Source of the DNA: Nereocystis luetkeana
Lineage: Eukaryota; Sar; Phaeophyceae; Laminariales; Laminariaceae
DNA length: 64,000 nt
Assembly (NCBI GenBank): GCA_031213475.1
Contig: JARUPZ010000009.1
Span: 12,426,961-12,490,960, forward strand
Direction of reading: 5' to 3'
Below the pieces are notes generated by a model. The model was not told the origin of the DNA, did not search any database, and saw only the letters and a list, made by a program, of their open reading frames with translations. Shown piece after piece: positions 1 through 11,035 of this stretch; within the stretch, counting starts at the first letter, position 1; each line of letters starts with the position of its first letter. The translations under genes and the position numbers were made by a program.

Positions 1-398
1 GAAGATCCGAAAAACAAAAAAAAACGAAAATTCGGCTGCCTCAAAATACACGAGACGAAAAAAGCGTAAACAAGATAAAACCAATGTGCAAAACTGAACT
101 AACATGGCCGCGGGTATATCCTCTTAACTATAACATAGAGTACCCCCGTTCCCTCCACTAACCAACTCGTGACTGCTGACTACAGCGGATGCTGTCTGAA
201 GTGCTGCCTGCACCGTTCGAAACGCACGGTAGTCGTGAAAACGAAGGAGGAACACACCTGCCTGCTATCTGGAGTGCTGTCAGAGTGAAGACTCGCGGTT
301 ATGCAGTGAAAAAAGGAGCAATCGAACCTTACTACCACACGAATATCAACGATCACCATCTCTTCCTGGACTGTCTGACACAAAAAGGTGCAGTACAG
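1..398. other. Unassigned 5' edge
   Basis: No recognisable gene. A 72-codon open frame at 189-407 shows no family pattern. It ends where the 57-bp inverted repeat starts. Confidence 0.5.
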
Positions 399-456
399 CA
401 GTTATGATACCACGTCCCTGATAATTGCGTAGGTTATTCCCCATGAAGGGTATACA
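399..456 (+). repeat. 57-bp inverted repeat, left arm
   Basis: Begins CAGTTATGATACCACG and ends GGGTATAC. Its reverse complement occurs without a visible mismatch at 3014-3070, 2.6 kb away. Confidence 0.85.
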
Positions 457-1384
457 ACTCGTTAAACTACATAGACCAGTGACGACGTTAATAACAAGTA
501 CCGGTAGATACTATTCTGCCTCGTGAAAAACAATACCAGGAAAAAACAAACTATGACTGCTTCTCTCGTGATGATAGTGTGCGCGCAGATCATGGGTCTC
601 CATGCACCGTCTTCCTGCCGCTCTTCATGGCCGCCTCATCGCCTTGGCCCAATCCACCCGCTCCTTTGCGCGTGCACTCGTTGCCATTCCCTTCCAGTCG
701 TTTCCCTTTCTCCGTCATCCTGAAAAACAAAAGGCTCCTCGCACTTGCGGTTCTGATCTGGAAAATAAAAATTATCGCGCAGGGGGAGGTCAATCCGTCT
801 CTTCCCCGCACGTCGACGCTCAGTCTCCCTCCTCCCTCGTCGTCGAATCCAGCCTCCTACCGGCGCAATAGACTGTGCCGTAGTGTGGCCTGTGGTGGCG
901 CCTGCCTCCGCGCATGGACACCCCGATTGAGCATTGCTGCTCTGCCGCAGCTGCCTAAAAAAGACGCGCGAATCGTAGGTCTCCGTGCCTGACGCACCAC
1001 GTACGACCCAACTCTACTGCCGCCTGAGCCTCGCGGCCACAGGCAGCAGCAAGAAGGTATCACTCCTTGAGGGTGAGTCCGGCCTTACACCCGCCAGAAA
1101 GACCTACCCCACTCGCAATTAGCCTGATAGGGCATGCCTCGCAGCATTCCTTGCCGAGGCAGCGAGGGGAACGGAAGCTATGTGTGTGCTGCTGTGCTGC
1201 TATATACGAAGAGCGGCAGGAGGACGGTGCACGGAGACCCATGATCTGCGCGCACACTATCATCACGAGAGAAGCAGTCATAGTTTGTTTTTTCCTGGTT
1301 TTGTTTTTCACGAGGCAGAATAGTATCTACCGGTACTTGTTATTAACGCCACTGGTCTTTGTACTGTGTAGTTTAACGAGTTGT
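454..1384. mobile_element. Foldback/TIR element of about 930 bp
   Basis: Arms at 454-627 and 1208-1384 are inverted copies of about 175 bp with few differences (outer end ACAACTCGTTAAAC, inner end CCGCTCTTC). The 580-bp centre has no recognisable transposase, so this looks non-autonomous. The right end abuts a LINE tail. No clear target duplication was seen, so the family is not assigned. Confidence 0.7.
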
Positions 1385-2132
1385 GTGTGTGTTCTTCACA
1401 TTAAACCGTTCTTTCTACCCGTCGACATCCAGCACAACCAGTGTCCGTGCCGATTCTTCAATCCTAGAAGAGATACAAGTTCTGTGGTCACAAAGCTACG
1501 CCACAGAGATACTACGTTGCCACGTGTGCAGTGTGCACTGCAGTGGGCAATGCAAAGCCATGTCATCATACTAGATACGACAGGCACGACATACGCAATC
1601 TATGAAATAGAGAAACGAAAAGAAACAATCAAAGAGAAAACAAAAACAAGGTAGACAAATCGAAAGGAAAAAATAAAAATAAAAATGAAAGCAAAATCTA
1701 GGAGAAACAATCTGTCGTGCCCCCCCCCCGCAGGCGAGGTGGCCAACACTTGAAAAAGAACGAGCTGGAGAAAAGAAAGAAAATACAATAAAATAAGAAA
1801 AAACACCACTGCTTGTAAACAGAGTGAGACAAAGAACCAAGGAAAAAAGTAACAAGGAAAAATAACAGGGGAAATAACGGGCAGACCAAAGCCCAAAGCA
1901 CCTTCCAGGTGGCGGCAGCAGCTTGTGGTACGAGTAGTATAGCCAGGTTCTCCCTGGTAATCCGCCTGGTACCTTGCTACCCAGACTGCCGTCTCCGCCC
2001 TGCGTTCGTCAACTATGCCCAGCCCCTTGGCGTCAGACAATACGAAACGAGCAGAGCAGGTTCGTCATCCAACCACGCCACACGGCTCCTTCAGTACGGC
2101 TTATCAATCAGAAAAGGAAGAGGAAGAGAAAA
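1385..2132 (-). mobile_element. LINE tail (family L1x), copy 1
   Basis: About 750 bp, nearly repeated at 4925-5672 and in part at 5912-6236. On the minus strand it holds the last codons of a LINE ORF (like VARYQADYQGEP) then a T-rich 3' UTR and an (AC)n end at 1385. It is a 5'-truncated insertion. Confidence 0.7.
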
Positions 2133-2263
2133 AATAATATGAAAATCACGGAGAGTCAGCGCAAGAAAGGAAAAAACAACACAAAAAGAGAAGACAAGGG
2201 AAGACCACGTTCGAACCAGCTGCACCAGTTGGTAGCACTAGTAGCATGGTCATGTTCTACTCC

Positions 2264-3013
2264 CTAGTCGACTTGGTGCCTTGCTACCCTGTCTGCCATC
2301 TCCTTCCTACTTTCGTCTACCGCCGTTTCCCTTCTACCCCTCCTGTTCCCCCCCCTCTCCGCATTCCCTTGGTCGGGCTTTCTGCCACTGCTCCTGTTGC
2401 CCCCTCCCCCCCCGTTCCCTTGGGCACCATCCACGGCGGATGCGCGGCGCTGCCTACTCATCTCAGCCTCAGCCTCGTGCCACCTCACCATGAACCGTTC
2501 GGCTGCTTCAAGGATCCTTCGTTACCACTTCCCCGCCTTTTTGGCTGCAGTGGACCACAACGCGGTTTCAATTCCAAACACCAAGGGGGCAACTTCCGTT
2601 GACCCTTCGGTGGCTCGGAACTCCCTAAGGTCTTCGACTATGCATCTATGCCAAGTCTTACACTGTCCGCCTGGTCTCGGGTTCTCCCCACCAGTTATCG
2701 TCCCGAACATTACCCGACTGGGTAATCGCTCCTTGCTTTGCCGTGCCACGCCCCCCGCAAAGAAGAGCCGCCGTTTACGAATGGTCGTTTCGATGCTCTC
2801 GCAACGTGTCATCTTGAGGGCCTTCGCGTACGAGAGGGTGGCATGGTCAGTATGAAGTCGGCGCTGGAAGCCAATGACTCGCAGCAGGACTTGGTGGTGA
2901 GCCGTTCGAAGCTTGGCAAAGTGCTCCGCTCTGAGGGTCCACGTCACACACCCGTACAACAGGGTCTCAATCACCTCGGCCTTCAGCATTCGGACTTTAA
3001 GGCTAAGGGGATT
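2264..3013 (-). mobile_element. LINE reverse-transcriptase C-terminal fragment (family L1x)
   Basis: Minus-strand frame 2989-2522 reads VIETLLYGCVTWTLRAEHF then KLRTAHHQVLLRVIGFQ and RKRRLFFAGGVARQ, the typical region after the RT thumb of non-LTR elements. It continues in another frame to 2264 (MVRWHEAEAEMSRQRR ... VARHQVD). 5'-truncated, with at least one stop or frameshift near 2520; no endonuclease or RT palm is present. Related copies: 49030-49430 and 54245-55840. Confidence 0.8.
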
Positions 3014-3070
3014 GTATACCCTTCATGGGGAATAACCTACGCAATTATCAGGGACGTGGTATCATAACTG
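3014..3070 (-). repeat. 57-bp inverted repeat, right arm
   Basis: Reverse complement of 399-456. Its outer edge abuts the poly-T (poly-A of a SINE) at 3071. Confidence 0.85.
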
Positions 3071-3422
3071 TGCTTTTTTTTTTTTTTTTTTGCTCATCCC
3101 ATTTATTATCTTCGCACATCTTCTTCTCTCTCTCCTTCCAACTCGTAACTCAGATCCGGGGTCACATAGCAGGCTCTTCTCCCCCCGTCCCGCTACGGTA
3201 TGTGCCTTCATTTTTATCGCGAGAAGATTGCAGCCTTTTCTTCCCTCGTCGACTCGCATCGAATTGCGCCTACCCACGCTGCAAGGCGCTCTCAACAATT
3301 GAATCCTTTTTTATTTTCATTTTTGAAAGTAAAGTCAAAGTCCGACCCACCTGGGGCTCGAACCCAGGACTCAAACAAGTAGAATTCGAGGTTAACCACT
3401 TGACCCACCGGGGCGACCGGCC
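3071..3422 (-). mobile_element. tRNA-derived SINE, family S1, copy 1
   Basis: Minus strand: head GTCGCCCCGGTGGGTCAAG (A-box like), B box GGGTTCGAGCCCC, a 250-bp body, then poly-A (the T run at 3074-3091). Pol III internal promoter boxes are visible. Nearly the same sequence lies at 4488-4822 on the plus strand. Confidence 0.82.
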
Positions 3423-3462
3423 TGTATGAACACTGACTATTAATATTGACATTTTAGGACCG

Positions 3463-3785
3463 CAGTCCCCGGTGGCTTGGTAGGTGGTCCGCGTGCCTAT
3501 CAAGATCAATTTCGTGGGTTCAAGTCCCACCGAGTGCATCCCGTAAGGTCTTTTTCTTGCATGAAAGAAATTGATTAGCGGAAAGCGCGAGAGCGTGAGT
3601 TAGCTACATTCGATGAAAATCGACGAGCAGTGGGAATGCTGAACCCTATGCGCGACAAAAAAAAAGGCACGTACCGGGGGAAAGAAGGGTAGACACCTGC
3701 GACCACGGCTTGTCCGGAAGGTCGTCGAGGGTAAAACCTCCTACGAGTTAGGCTGGAAAGTGGAAGTGATGATTAAAAAAAAATA
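3463..3785 (+). mobile_element. tRNA-derived SINE, family S2, copy 1
   Basis: Head CCCCGGTGGCTTGGTAGGTG with B box GTGGGTTCAAGTCCCAC (a perfect 5-bp T stem), then a body with GCGCGAGAGCGTGAGTTAGC and an A-rich end. It lies head to head with S1 copy 1. Other copies: 50328-50662, 60740-61060, 61435-61768 and part at 59226-59380. Confidence 0.8.
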
Positions 3786-3796
3786 CTAAAAAAAAG

Positions 3797-3872
3797 TCCC
3801 GTTATGGGGACAAATTACTTAGAATTTGAGTGTTTTGTCCCCAAAACGGAACTGCGGTTCTAAAAGGGTTAA
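3797..3872. mobile_element. piggyBac-like MITE, copy 1
   Basis: Imperfect palindrome around TTTTGTCCCCAAAACGG and TGCGGTTCTAAAAGGG, ending at TTAA. Left end partly lost. Confidence 0.65.
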
Positions 3873-4194
3873 TACAACATAGTATTGCTGTACCTGGTAT
3901 ACCAGTAGTTCAGCACAATCAATCATTCTGTCGCTTTCGTGTAATATTTTCATTATCGCGACTTTCCGATATACCATCTGACCATCTGTATTTGCGGTGG
4001 GTCGGCAAGTATGCACGGGAAGTATGCACGGCATTCTTCCAAGGAAACGTGGACCATCGCCCTCACACGTATATTATAGCGTGTTTCGCGCATTCAGCAT
4101 GACACCATAATAACCCGCTCGCACAGCAGCGGAGTAATTGCTAACTGTTACCTGGTACCTGGTACACGAGAAGGAAAAATTTGGCGGCGTATCC

Positions 4195-4283
4195 CCTTTA
4201 GAACCGCATTCCCGTTTTGGGGACAAAACTACTAGAAATTTGACTGGTTTGTCCCCAAAACGGAACTGCGGTTCTAAAAGCGT
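4195..4283. mobile_element. piggyBac-like MITE, copy 2
   Basis: About 88-bp palindrome from CCTTTAGAACCGCATTCC to CTGCGGTTCTAAAAGCG. Both arms carry GGGGACAAA / TTTGTCCCC. Confidence 0.7.
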
Positions 4284-4354
4284 CGAATACACAATCAAAA
4301 CTGCTGTTCGTACTGGTCGTTTCGATTCCAGGTATTAATAGTATCGAGCAGTAT

Positions 4355-4463
4355 TATTACGGGGGAACATAGTTAACAGGACCTATGGTGCACATAAAAA
4401 CCTATATGTTTAACCATTTTTACCAACAATATTTGGTCCTGTTAACTATGGCCCCCCGTAATA
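4355..4463. mobile_element. TA-target MITE (family M1), copy 1
   Basis: About 105-bp palindrome flanked by TA: starts TTACGGGGGAACATAG and ends CTATGGCCCCCCGTAA. Inner arms match TAACAGGACC / GGTCCTGTTA. Confidence 0.82.
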
Positions 4464-4487
4464 GTATTCAATAGTATTGTATCCGGT

Positions 4488-4822
4488 CGCCCCGGTGGTT
4501 CAAGTGGTTAACCTCGAATTCTACTTGTGTTTGAGTCCTGGGTTCGAGCCCCAGGTGGGTCGGACTTTGACTTTATTTGCAAAAATAAAAATATAAAGGA
4601 TTCAATTGTTGAGAGCGCCTTGCAGCGTGGGTAGGCACAATTCGATGCGAGTCGACGAGGGAAGAAAAGGCTGAAATCTTCTCGCTATAAAAATGAAGGC
4701 ACGTACCGTAGCGGGAAGGGGGGAGAAGAGCCTGCTATGTGACCCCGGATCTGAGTTACGAGTTGGAAGGAGAGAGAGAAGATGTGCGAAGATAATAAAT
4801 GGGATGAGCAAAAATATATACA
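4488..4822 (+). mobile_element. tRNA-derived SINE, family S1, copy 2
   Basis: Same head, B box and body as the copy at 3071-3422, in the opposite orientation, ending GGGATGAGCAAAAATATA. An M1 MITE follows at once. Confidence 0.82.
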
Positions 4823-4831
4823 TATATATAG

Positions 4832-4928
4832 TAGTACGGGGGGCCATAGTTAATAGGACCAAATATTGTTAGTAGAAATGGTTAAATGTATAGTTTTTTT
4901 TGTATACCATAGGTCTTATTAACTATGT
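4832..4928. mobile_element. M1 MITE, copy 2 (right end cut)
   Basis: Starts GTACGGGGGGCCATAGTTAA; the right arm stops at TTAACTATG where the next LINE tail starts, so one event truncated the other. Confidence 0.75.
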
Positions 4929-5672
4929 GTGTGTTCTTCACATTAAACCGTTTTTTCTACCCGTCTACATCCAGCACAACCAGTGTCCGTGCCGATTCTC
5001 CAATCCTAGAAGAGCTACAAGTCACAAAGCTACGCCACAGAGATACTACGTTGCCACGTACCTGGGTATGCACTGCAGTGGGCAATGCAAAGCCATGTCA
5101 TCATCCTAGATACGACAGGCCCGACATACACAATCTGTGAAAGAGTGAAACGAAAAGAAACAATCAAAGAGAAAACGAAAACAAAGTAGATAGATCGAAA
5201 GAGAAAAAGAAAAAAAATGAAAGCAAAAACTAAGAGAAACAGTCTGTCGTGCCCCCCCCCCGCAGGCGAGGTGGCCAACACTTGAAATAAAACGAGCTGG
5301 AAAAAATAAAATAATGACAAAAAACACCACTGCTTGTAAACTGAGTAAGACGAAGAACCAAGGGAAAAAAATAACAGAGGAAAAATCCACGAAAAAAAAA
5401 TAAATAACAAAGGGAAAATAACAGGCAGACCAAAGCCCAAAGCACCCTCCAGGTGGCGGCAGCAGCTTGTTGTACGAGTAGTATAGCCAGGTTCTCCCTG
5501 CTAATCCGCCTGGTACCTTGCTACCCAGACTGCCGTCTCCGCCCTGCGTTCGTCAACTATACCCAGCCCCTTGGCGTCAGACAATACGAAACGAGCAGAG
5601 CAGGTTCGTCATCCATCCACGCCACACGGCTCCTTCAGTACGGCTTATCAATCAGAAAAGGAAGAGAAACAC
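4925..5672 (-). mobile_element. LINE tail (L1x), copy 2
   Basis: Direct copy of 1385-2132 with small indels, including a TACCTGGGTA insertion near 5058. 5'-truncated. Confidence 0.72.
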
Positions 5673-5708
5673 TATGGTCCCCCGTAATACTACGCACTAT
5701 TGTTCACC

Positions 5709-5797
5709 TCTTTAGTACTAGAGCCCCGTTTTGGGGACAAACCAGTCAAATTCCAAGGAGTTTGTCCCGAAAACGGGACTGTGGTTCTAAAAGGGTT
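5709..5797. mobile_element. piggyBac-like MITE, copy 3
   Basis: Palindrome with CCCGTTTTGGGGACAAAC and GTTTGTCCCGAAAACGGGAC arms; ends TTCTAAAAGGGTT. Confidence 0.7.
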
Positions 5798-5911
5798 CAG
5801 GTCTTTGGTAATAGTCCGTTTGGCTACTATTAATAGTTATAGTAAAAGGCTATCCAATTGCCTACCCGATCTAAGCCTTATAGCACTCTGCTCCCCTTCG
5901 GTCCTTGGTGT

Positions 5912-6236
5912 TTGTGTGTTCTTGATTCTTCACATTAAACCGTTCTTTCTACCCGTCGACATCCAGCACAACCGGTGCCCGTGCCGATTCTTCAACCCTA
6001 GAAGAGATACAAGTTCTGTGGTCACAAAGCTACGCCACAGAGACACTACCTGTTACGTTGCCACGTACCATGGTATGCAGTAAGCACAGCAGTGGGCAAT
6101 GCAATGCCATGTCATCCTACTATTAATAGACTCGTACGACAGGCTCGACATACACATTCTATGAAATAGAGAAACGAATGGAAACAATCAAAGTGGAAAC
6201 AAAAACAAAGAAGACAAATCGAAAGCGAAAACAACG
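5912..6236 (-). mobile_element. LINE tail (L1x), copy 3, partial
   Basis: Matches the first 300 bases of copies 1 and 2 (from the LINE 3' end). It carries three small insertions lacking in copy 1: TACCTGTTA near 6048, TACCATGGTA near 6065 and TATTAATA at 6121. Confidence 0.72.
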
Positions 6237-6283
6237 ACTATGGGGCCGCACGTGTCTACCGCTGTGTATTCCACAGCAGTTCT

Positions 6284-6380
6284 TAACCCTTTTAGAACCG
6301 CAGTCCGCTTTTGGGGACAAACTACTCAATTTTCAAGTCGTTTGTCCCCAAAACGGGACTGCGGTTCTAAAGGGGTTAAC
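6284..6380. mobile_element. piggyBac-like MITE, copy 4 (best ends)
   Basis: Flanked on both sides by TTAA: TTAA then CCCTTTTAGAACCGCAGTCC, and GGTTCTAAAGGGG then TTAA. A TTAA target and CCC start are hallmarks of the piggyBac superfamily; no transposase is inside. Confidence 0.78.
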
Positions 6381-8069
6381 AATCTCGGATGACCCAGGAA
6401 GAGTATTTTACCAGATTCTTGACATACGGAAATTCACCTTTTTCATGGTGGGCTTGATATTCGAACTCACGACCGACGACCCTTGTCCTGCCTACAGACG
6501 CCATTTGTTGAGCTATTATTAGGGTCATTCTTATCGGAGAGCTTTTTGTCCAAATTTTCGACATTTGTTTCGCGCAATTTTTCAATCTTCCATATTTTCC
6601 TGGGTTTTTTTTCCCCCAAATATTGGAATGTTAACGAACTTGATATTATTTTTGGTTCTGGAGAATTTCATAAATAGTGGCAAAACGCCCCCGTTTATGT
6701 ATAGGGTTAGGTTGACCATCGGAGTACTATTGATTGTGCAAGGTTAGCCAATTACCTACCCAATATGAGCCTTACAGCATGTATTATGTACTCAAAAGTA
6801 TATTCTCGTGGCACTCAAAACTGGAAGAAACAACTAAAAAAAATCGGCCGGGCACCCGTTTTGTGTGGGCATTACCGGGCGGATAGGGTAAGGCCCGGGC
6901 TCCAAAGTTTGGCGGGTACCCGTTTGTGGCGGGTACCCGCAGGGGCCAGCCTCTAGTCCGATGTCTAGGCGACCAGCGCACACAAGTTGACGACAGTTCC
7001 TAATGTCCCGTCGCGCGGGTTTTCTATTATTGCTGGTATGAGTAGCGACAGCTATGCTGCTTGCGGTATCTTGCGTCGAACCGTAAACCTGGTGCGTATA
7101 TTTCCTTGTCTGGTCAACAGCACCCGTTATTTTCTCACTTTTTTTTGTGTTTTTTGTTTTGTTCATTTTTGCAGTGCGCTCTTTCATCCTTCGAGCGAGA
7201 CCACCGCGCTCTCACGCCCCAAGCGAGACCTTCAGACGCGGAACTCACACGGCCCTCAAACTTGCCACCGACTACTCTCGGCTCAGGGGAACGTACACCC
7301 TGTAGGTGCTGCAGCGGCCCGTGCCCTGTGAGGACTCGGTGATGACCGTCGGTGCCGTGTCGACTATTAATAACGCGTGTCTTTTGCTTCCTCGGGCAGG
7401 TTTAGGAACAGCACAAAGCAAACAGAGGCTTGCGTGCGTTACAACACCACAACGGCGAATCCCCTGACGTCCCCCCCTCCGCTTTCTAATCCCATGAGAT
7501 ATGTTTCTCTTTTATTATGGCGCAGTACGGTATGTACTAATGTTAACCTCGAAGTACACCAAAGCCTCGAAGTACACCAAAGTACGAGTATGTGTTTCTC
7601 GTATCGCCCAGGACTTTTTGTTCGTACGGCGTCAGTCGCTGTGGTGGTGCGTGTTGCAGACAACGAGTTTCTGGCAGATGGCAGGCCAAGAGCAGCACTA
7701 ACATTATAGCGACAGCACCACCACCACCACCAACATCACCAGCCACCACCTCCACCACCACCACCACCACTACCAGCCAGCCAGCCACCAACATCACCAG
7801 CCACCACCACCACCACCAGCCACCCGACATGAGCTGCATTATCGCAGATCAGTCTTGTACAGCAGCTGCCCTGCAACATCTACTGTAGATGAAGATGAAG
7901 TGGGGATGATCTATCTGTTATTATTAGATGATCTGGCCGATGTGTGGAAACTTTGGCTGGAAATATGCGCGAAATATAGGGAAACGATACACCAGGTATA
8001 TGTAACACAGCGTGCCTCACATCGTAATTTTTAGACCCATGAGTCGGCAGGAGGTCACGACCAATATCG
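6381..8069. other. Unassigned, low-complexity patches
   Basis: No gene recognised. 6840-6940 has GGGTACCCG-type palindromes. 7706-7828 is a (CAC)n-like tract. TATTAATA occurs at 7365. Confidence 0.45.
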
Positions 8070-8178
8070 ATCACGGAGGGATCATAATAAATAGGACCTA
8101 CGGTACATACAAAAACCTCTAAATTTCGCTTTTTTTACCAACAAAATTTGGTCCTATTTACTATGGTCCCTCCTAATA
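8070..8178. mobile_element. M1 MITE, copy 3
   Basis: Diverged: starts TCACGGAGGGATCATAATAA and ends GGTCCCTCCTAATA. Followed by an AGTCGGTAGGTGCC block that is duplicated with the next half copy. Confidence 0.75.
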
Positions 8179-8249
8179 GTCGGTAGGTGCCGTTAGCCAA
8201 CGACTGTAGCTGTACTTTAGTCGGCATGTCGGCTGGCGAATTACAGTAG

Positions 8250-8321
8250 TACAAAACCCCTCTATATATCGCTTTTTCTACTAACAACATTTGGTCCTAT
8301 TCACTTTGGTCCCTCGTAATA
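8250..8321. mobile_element. M1 MITE, half copy 4
   Basis: Only the centre and right arm remain, ending TTTGGTCCCTCGTAATA. With its flank it is a tandem duplicate of about 140 bp of 8110-8250. Confidence 0.7.
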
Positions 8322-8669
8322 GTCGGTAGGTGCCGCCAGCCAACTAGCTACACTTTTAGTCGGCATGTCGGCTGGCGAATTCAGCTGATGGACAGCCGAC
8401 TTGCCGACTTAAGTCAATCGGTCGCGATGAGAAAACTGCCCTCTACCCGATCGAAAGTCCATCCGATCAAGGGGACCCCGCCCAAAAATAAAAAATATAT
8501 ATTTCCGGCATGTTACAAGTGTGGAGTCGCAGTACGTCGGGGGGTCGGCACTTCGGCACCTCCGGGAAGCGACTGTTCACAATCGTTAGTCCGACTCTTA
8601 ATAACAACTGCAATTAGTCCGACTAACAACTACATTGAGTCTACAACTGCAATTAGTCCGACTAACAAC

Positions 8670-8783
8670 TATTACGGGGGGGGGCATAGTTAATAGGACC
8701 TACGGTATATATAAAAACCCATATATTCAACCATTATTACTAACAATAGTTGGTCCTATTAACTATGGTCGTCCCCCGTAATA
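8670..8783. mobile_element. M1 MITE, copy 5
   Basis: From TATTACGGGGG to CCCCCGTAATA, inserted in an array of AATTAGTCCGACTAACAAC repeats. Confidence 0.82.
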
Positions 8784-9430
8784 CGTTCAAGTCTACAGTC
8801 TACAATAAGTCCGACCATTAATAGCAACTTTTAGTAGTTGGGGGCTTTAGTTGCGCCGACTTCCAGCTTTAGTCGTCTGTTCTGTTCGCGAGTTTTGGAG
8901 GGTGCACTTGGTGGCCTGGTGACCCGTCGGCCTATTTTGCCGGGGTCAACAGTCCGATCTGTACGAGGGGAACCGTTTCGTGCTGCGACCATGAACGAGC
9001 TCTGAGTAGTCCGAGTCAGTGTTGGATGTCGTATTGAAGGTTTCGATAGATCCAGGTGTCGACCTTTCGATAAAGCCGAAGACCCGCCGTGTCAAACGTG
9101 TTTCGCACTTGATCCAATGGCGTCCCCGTGTTTTCTGTGTTGACACCCGAAGGAAACCTGCGATGTTTCGAAGATCGAAATAATATCGAACAGTTTTTTT
9201 TTTCTTGTTTATTGGTATCGTATCGAACTGGATTCCGATATCCGATATCCGATATCCAACACTAAGGGTAACGTGACGATTACGGCCCATTGTCATCCTG
9301 CGTGCGGAAGCGCGTATTTCTAGAGGGGAAACTATCTATATACGTACCACGTATATATTTTAACATATTCTGCATGCTTATTTTTGCCGAACGAAACCGT
9401 CGGCGCCGTCGTCATCGTTATAACCCCTTC
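8784..9430. other. Unassigned stretch with TCGA-rich palindromes
   Basis: No gene recognised. 9220-9260 has GATATCCGATATCCGATATC. Short ATCGAA/TTCGAT motifs recur here and at 12120-13970. Confidence 0.4.
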
Positions 9431-9432
9431 GG

Positions 9433-9545
9433 GCCAAATGTTAGAGGTGTCTCTATGAGGAATGGGAACGATGCTCCGTCTCGAAAGCGACGGGTGGTCA
9501 AGTGTCAAATGACTACTCGTAAGGCTAGCAACAAATGAATACCCC
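9433..9545 (+). repeat. 110-bp dispersed module, copy 1
   Basis: Shares GGTGTCTCTATNAGGA, GCTCCGTCTCGAAAG and GCAAGCAACAAATGA with 10864-10975, 37548-37662 and 44725-44808; all run into C tracts. Confidence 0.65.
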
Positions 9546-9565
9546 CCCCTACCCCCCTCGCCCAC

Positions 9566-10022
9566 TTTTTTTTTTTTTTTTTTTTGGCTGTCGCCCACGG
9601 CTGGTTGTCGAGTTAGATCATCTGTGCAAGGTAAAGGACCTTTACTCCGCGCAAGGGAATTGATCGTATCACGTACCTGGTAGTGTTCAAGGTAAGGCAC
9701 CCAAGAGGCAGTTGCATAGTACTCCCATTGCTGTCTCTGGAAGTGGCTACACCCGAAATTAAGTTAACTCATCGAAGCTGTCATCCATATGTAAGTCCGC
9801 CCCACAAGCGGTTCTTCGTAGGATAGGATGCAGCTCACCCTTCATGCGACTCGCCGGACACCTCACGGCGCTTCGCGCTTGGTGCAAGCAATGTCTGCCT
9901 GGTCGGTGAAAACCCGACATGCTCCGTCCCGGCATTGTAGGGATGCGAGGGTCTTATGGTCATACGACTACGGCCATGCATGAGATCGAGTACATCTGTC
10001 CTACTGTAGTGAGTACACACCC
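9566..10022 (-). mobile_element. 450-bp retroposon (R450), copy 1
   Basis: Inverted relative to a second copy at 15577-16041. Both end in a homopolymer (T run here at 9567-9585, A run in the other), which marks a retroposed element. No clear Pol III boxes. This copy has a 7-base insertion making TACCTGGTA at 9674. Confidence 0.72.
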
Positions 10023-10034
10023 CCTCACACATTC

Positions 10035-10857
10035 GTAAAACAGCTAGAAACGGTGTATATGACGGCAGCTAAAAAAATCTCAAGATGCTCAAGTACGACT
10101 AGTAATACAGTATTAAGAGCAGAACTGGGAATGCACCCACTCAAGACAAACAGGGATATATATGAGAAAGTTGAAATGGCAATATAAAGTAAGGAACATG
10201 CCAAAAAAGAGGTTGCCGGCCATAGTTGATAAAGCTGTATGGGAGAAAGTAACAAAAGGGCGAACTGGAATAAGGTGGGATAGCGTAGTTGAGAAAGTAT
10301 GGAAGGATATAGGGGGTAACCAAGAAGAGGTGATGTTCGCCGGGAAGTTTGGGAAGTACAAGGCAGAAGTAGAAGAAAGGATAGAAAGAAGGGAAAGGCT
10401 AGCGCTACGAAACAAGGTGGAATCGAAAAAACACCTAGAGATATACGGGAGATTGAGGGAAGGAATAGGAATGAAAACGTATTTGCTCGGCCCAATGGAC
10501 TTCGCGAAAACGCTGAAGCTGCGGTTTCGTGTAGGCGACCTGGACCTGCCATAAAGAAGAAAGAGGTATACCAGTAGCCGGGAGGAGGGAGGGAATAGAT
10601 GCACAGATGTGCCCGTGTGGCAAATCAATAGAGAGTAGAAGTCACATAGTAGAAGAATGCGAAATATACAAGGAGGAACGGAATGTGTTACAAGAGGAGA
10701 TGAGGGAAATAGACGAATGTGACATGGAGGAGTTTGATAGCGGCATAAAAACGATCGCCGTCCTAGGAGATCGATGGTGGCCACAGGAAGCCAAACAGGA
10801 AGGGGATAAGATTAGCCATTTTTTTAATGTAATATATGGAAGCAACGTATTGAGCGC
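10035..10857 (+). mobile_element. LINE C-terminal fragment (family L2x)
   Basis: Frame 10162-10554 reads MRKLKWQYKVRNMPKKRLPA then TGIRWDSVVEKVWKDIGGN; after one frameshift near 10555 the frame from 10607 reads MCPCGKSIESRSHIVEECEI, a CxC...HxxxxC knuckle typical of the end of non-LTR RT ORFs. Upstream, 10035-10160 also matches (ELGMHPLKTNRDIY). 5'-truncated; not the same family as L1x. Confidence 0.75.
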
Positions 10858-10863
10858 CCCAAC

Positions 10864-10975
10864 TGTTGGAGGTGTCTCTATTAGGAGTAGGAACGGTGCT
10901 CCGTCTCGAAAGGGATGCGTGGTCAATGGTCAAATGACCAAGGCAAGCAACGAAGGAGTACGCCCCCCCCCCCCT
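10864..10975 (+). repeat. 110-bp dispersed module, copy 2
   Basis: Follows the L2x fragment directly, so it might be part of that LINE's tail. Followed by a C/T-rich tract to 11035. Confidence 0.65.
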
Positions 10976-11035
10976 CACCTCCTCTTCTCCCTCCCCTTCC
11001 CCCTGCTCATCCTCCTCCCTACAGCAATCTGGTTC

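Noticed and set aside
9566-10022. 5S rRNA-derived element because of CTACGGCCATGCATGAG
   Set aside because: The similarity to the 5S 5' end is short and on the strand opposite to the poly-A-defined direction.
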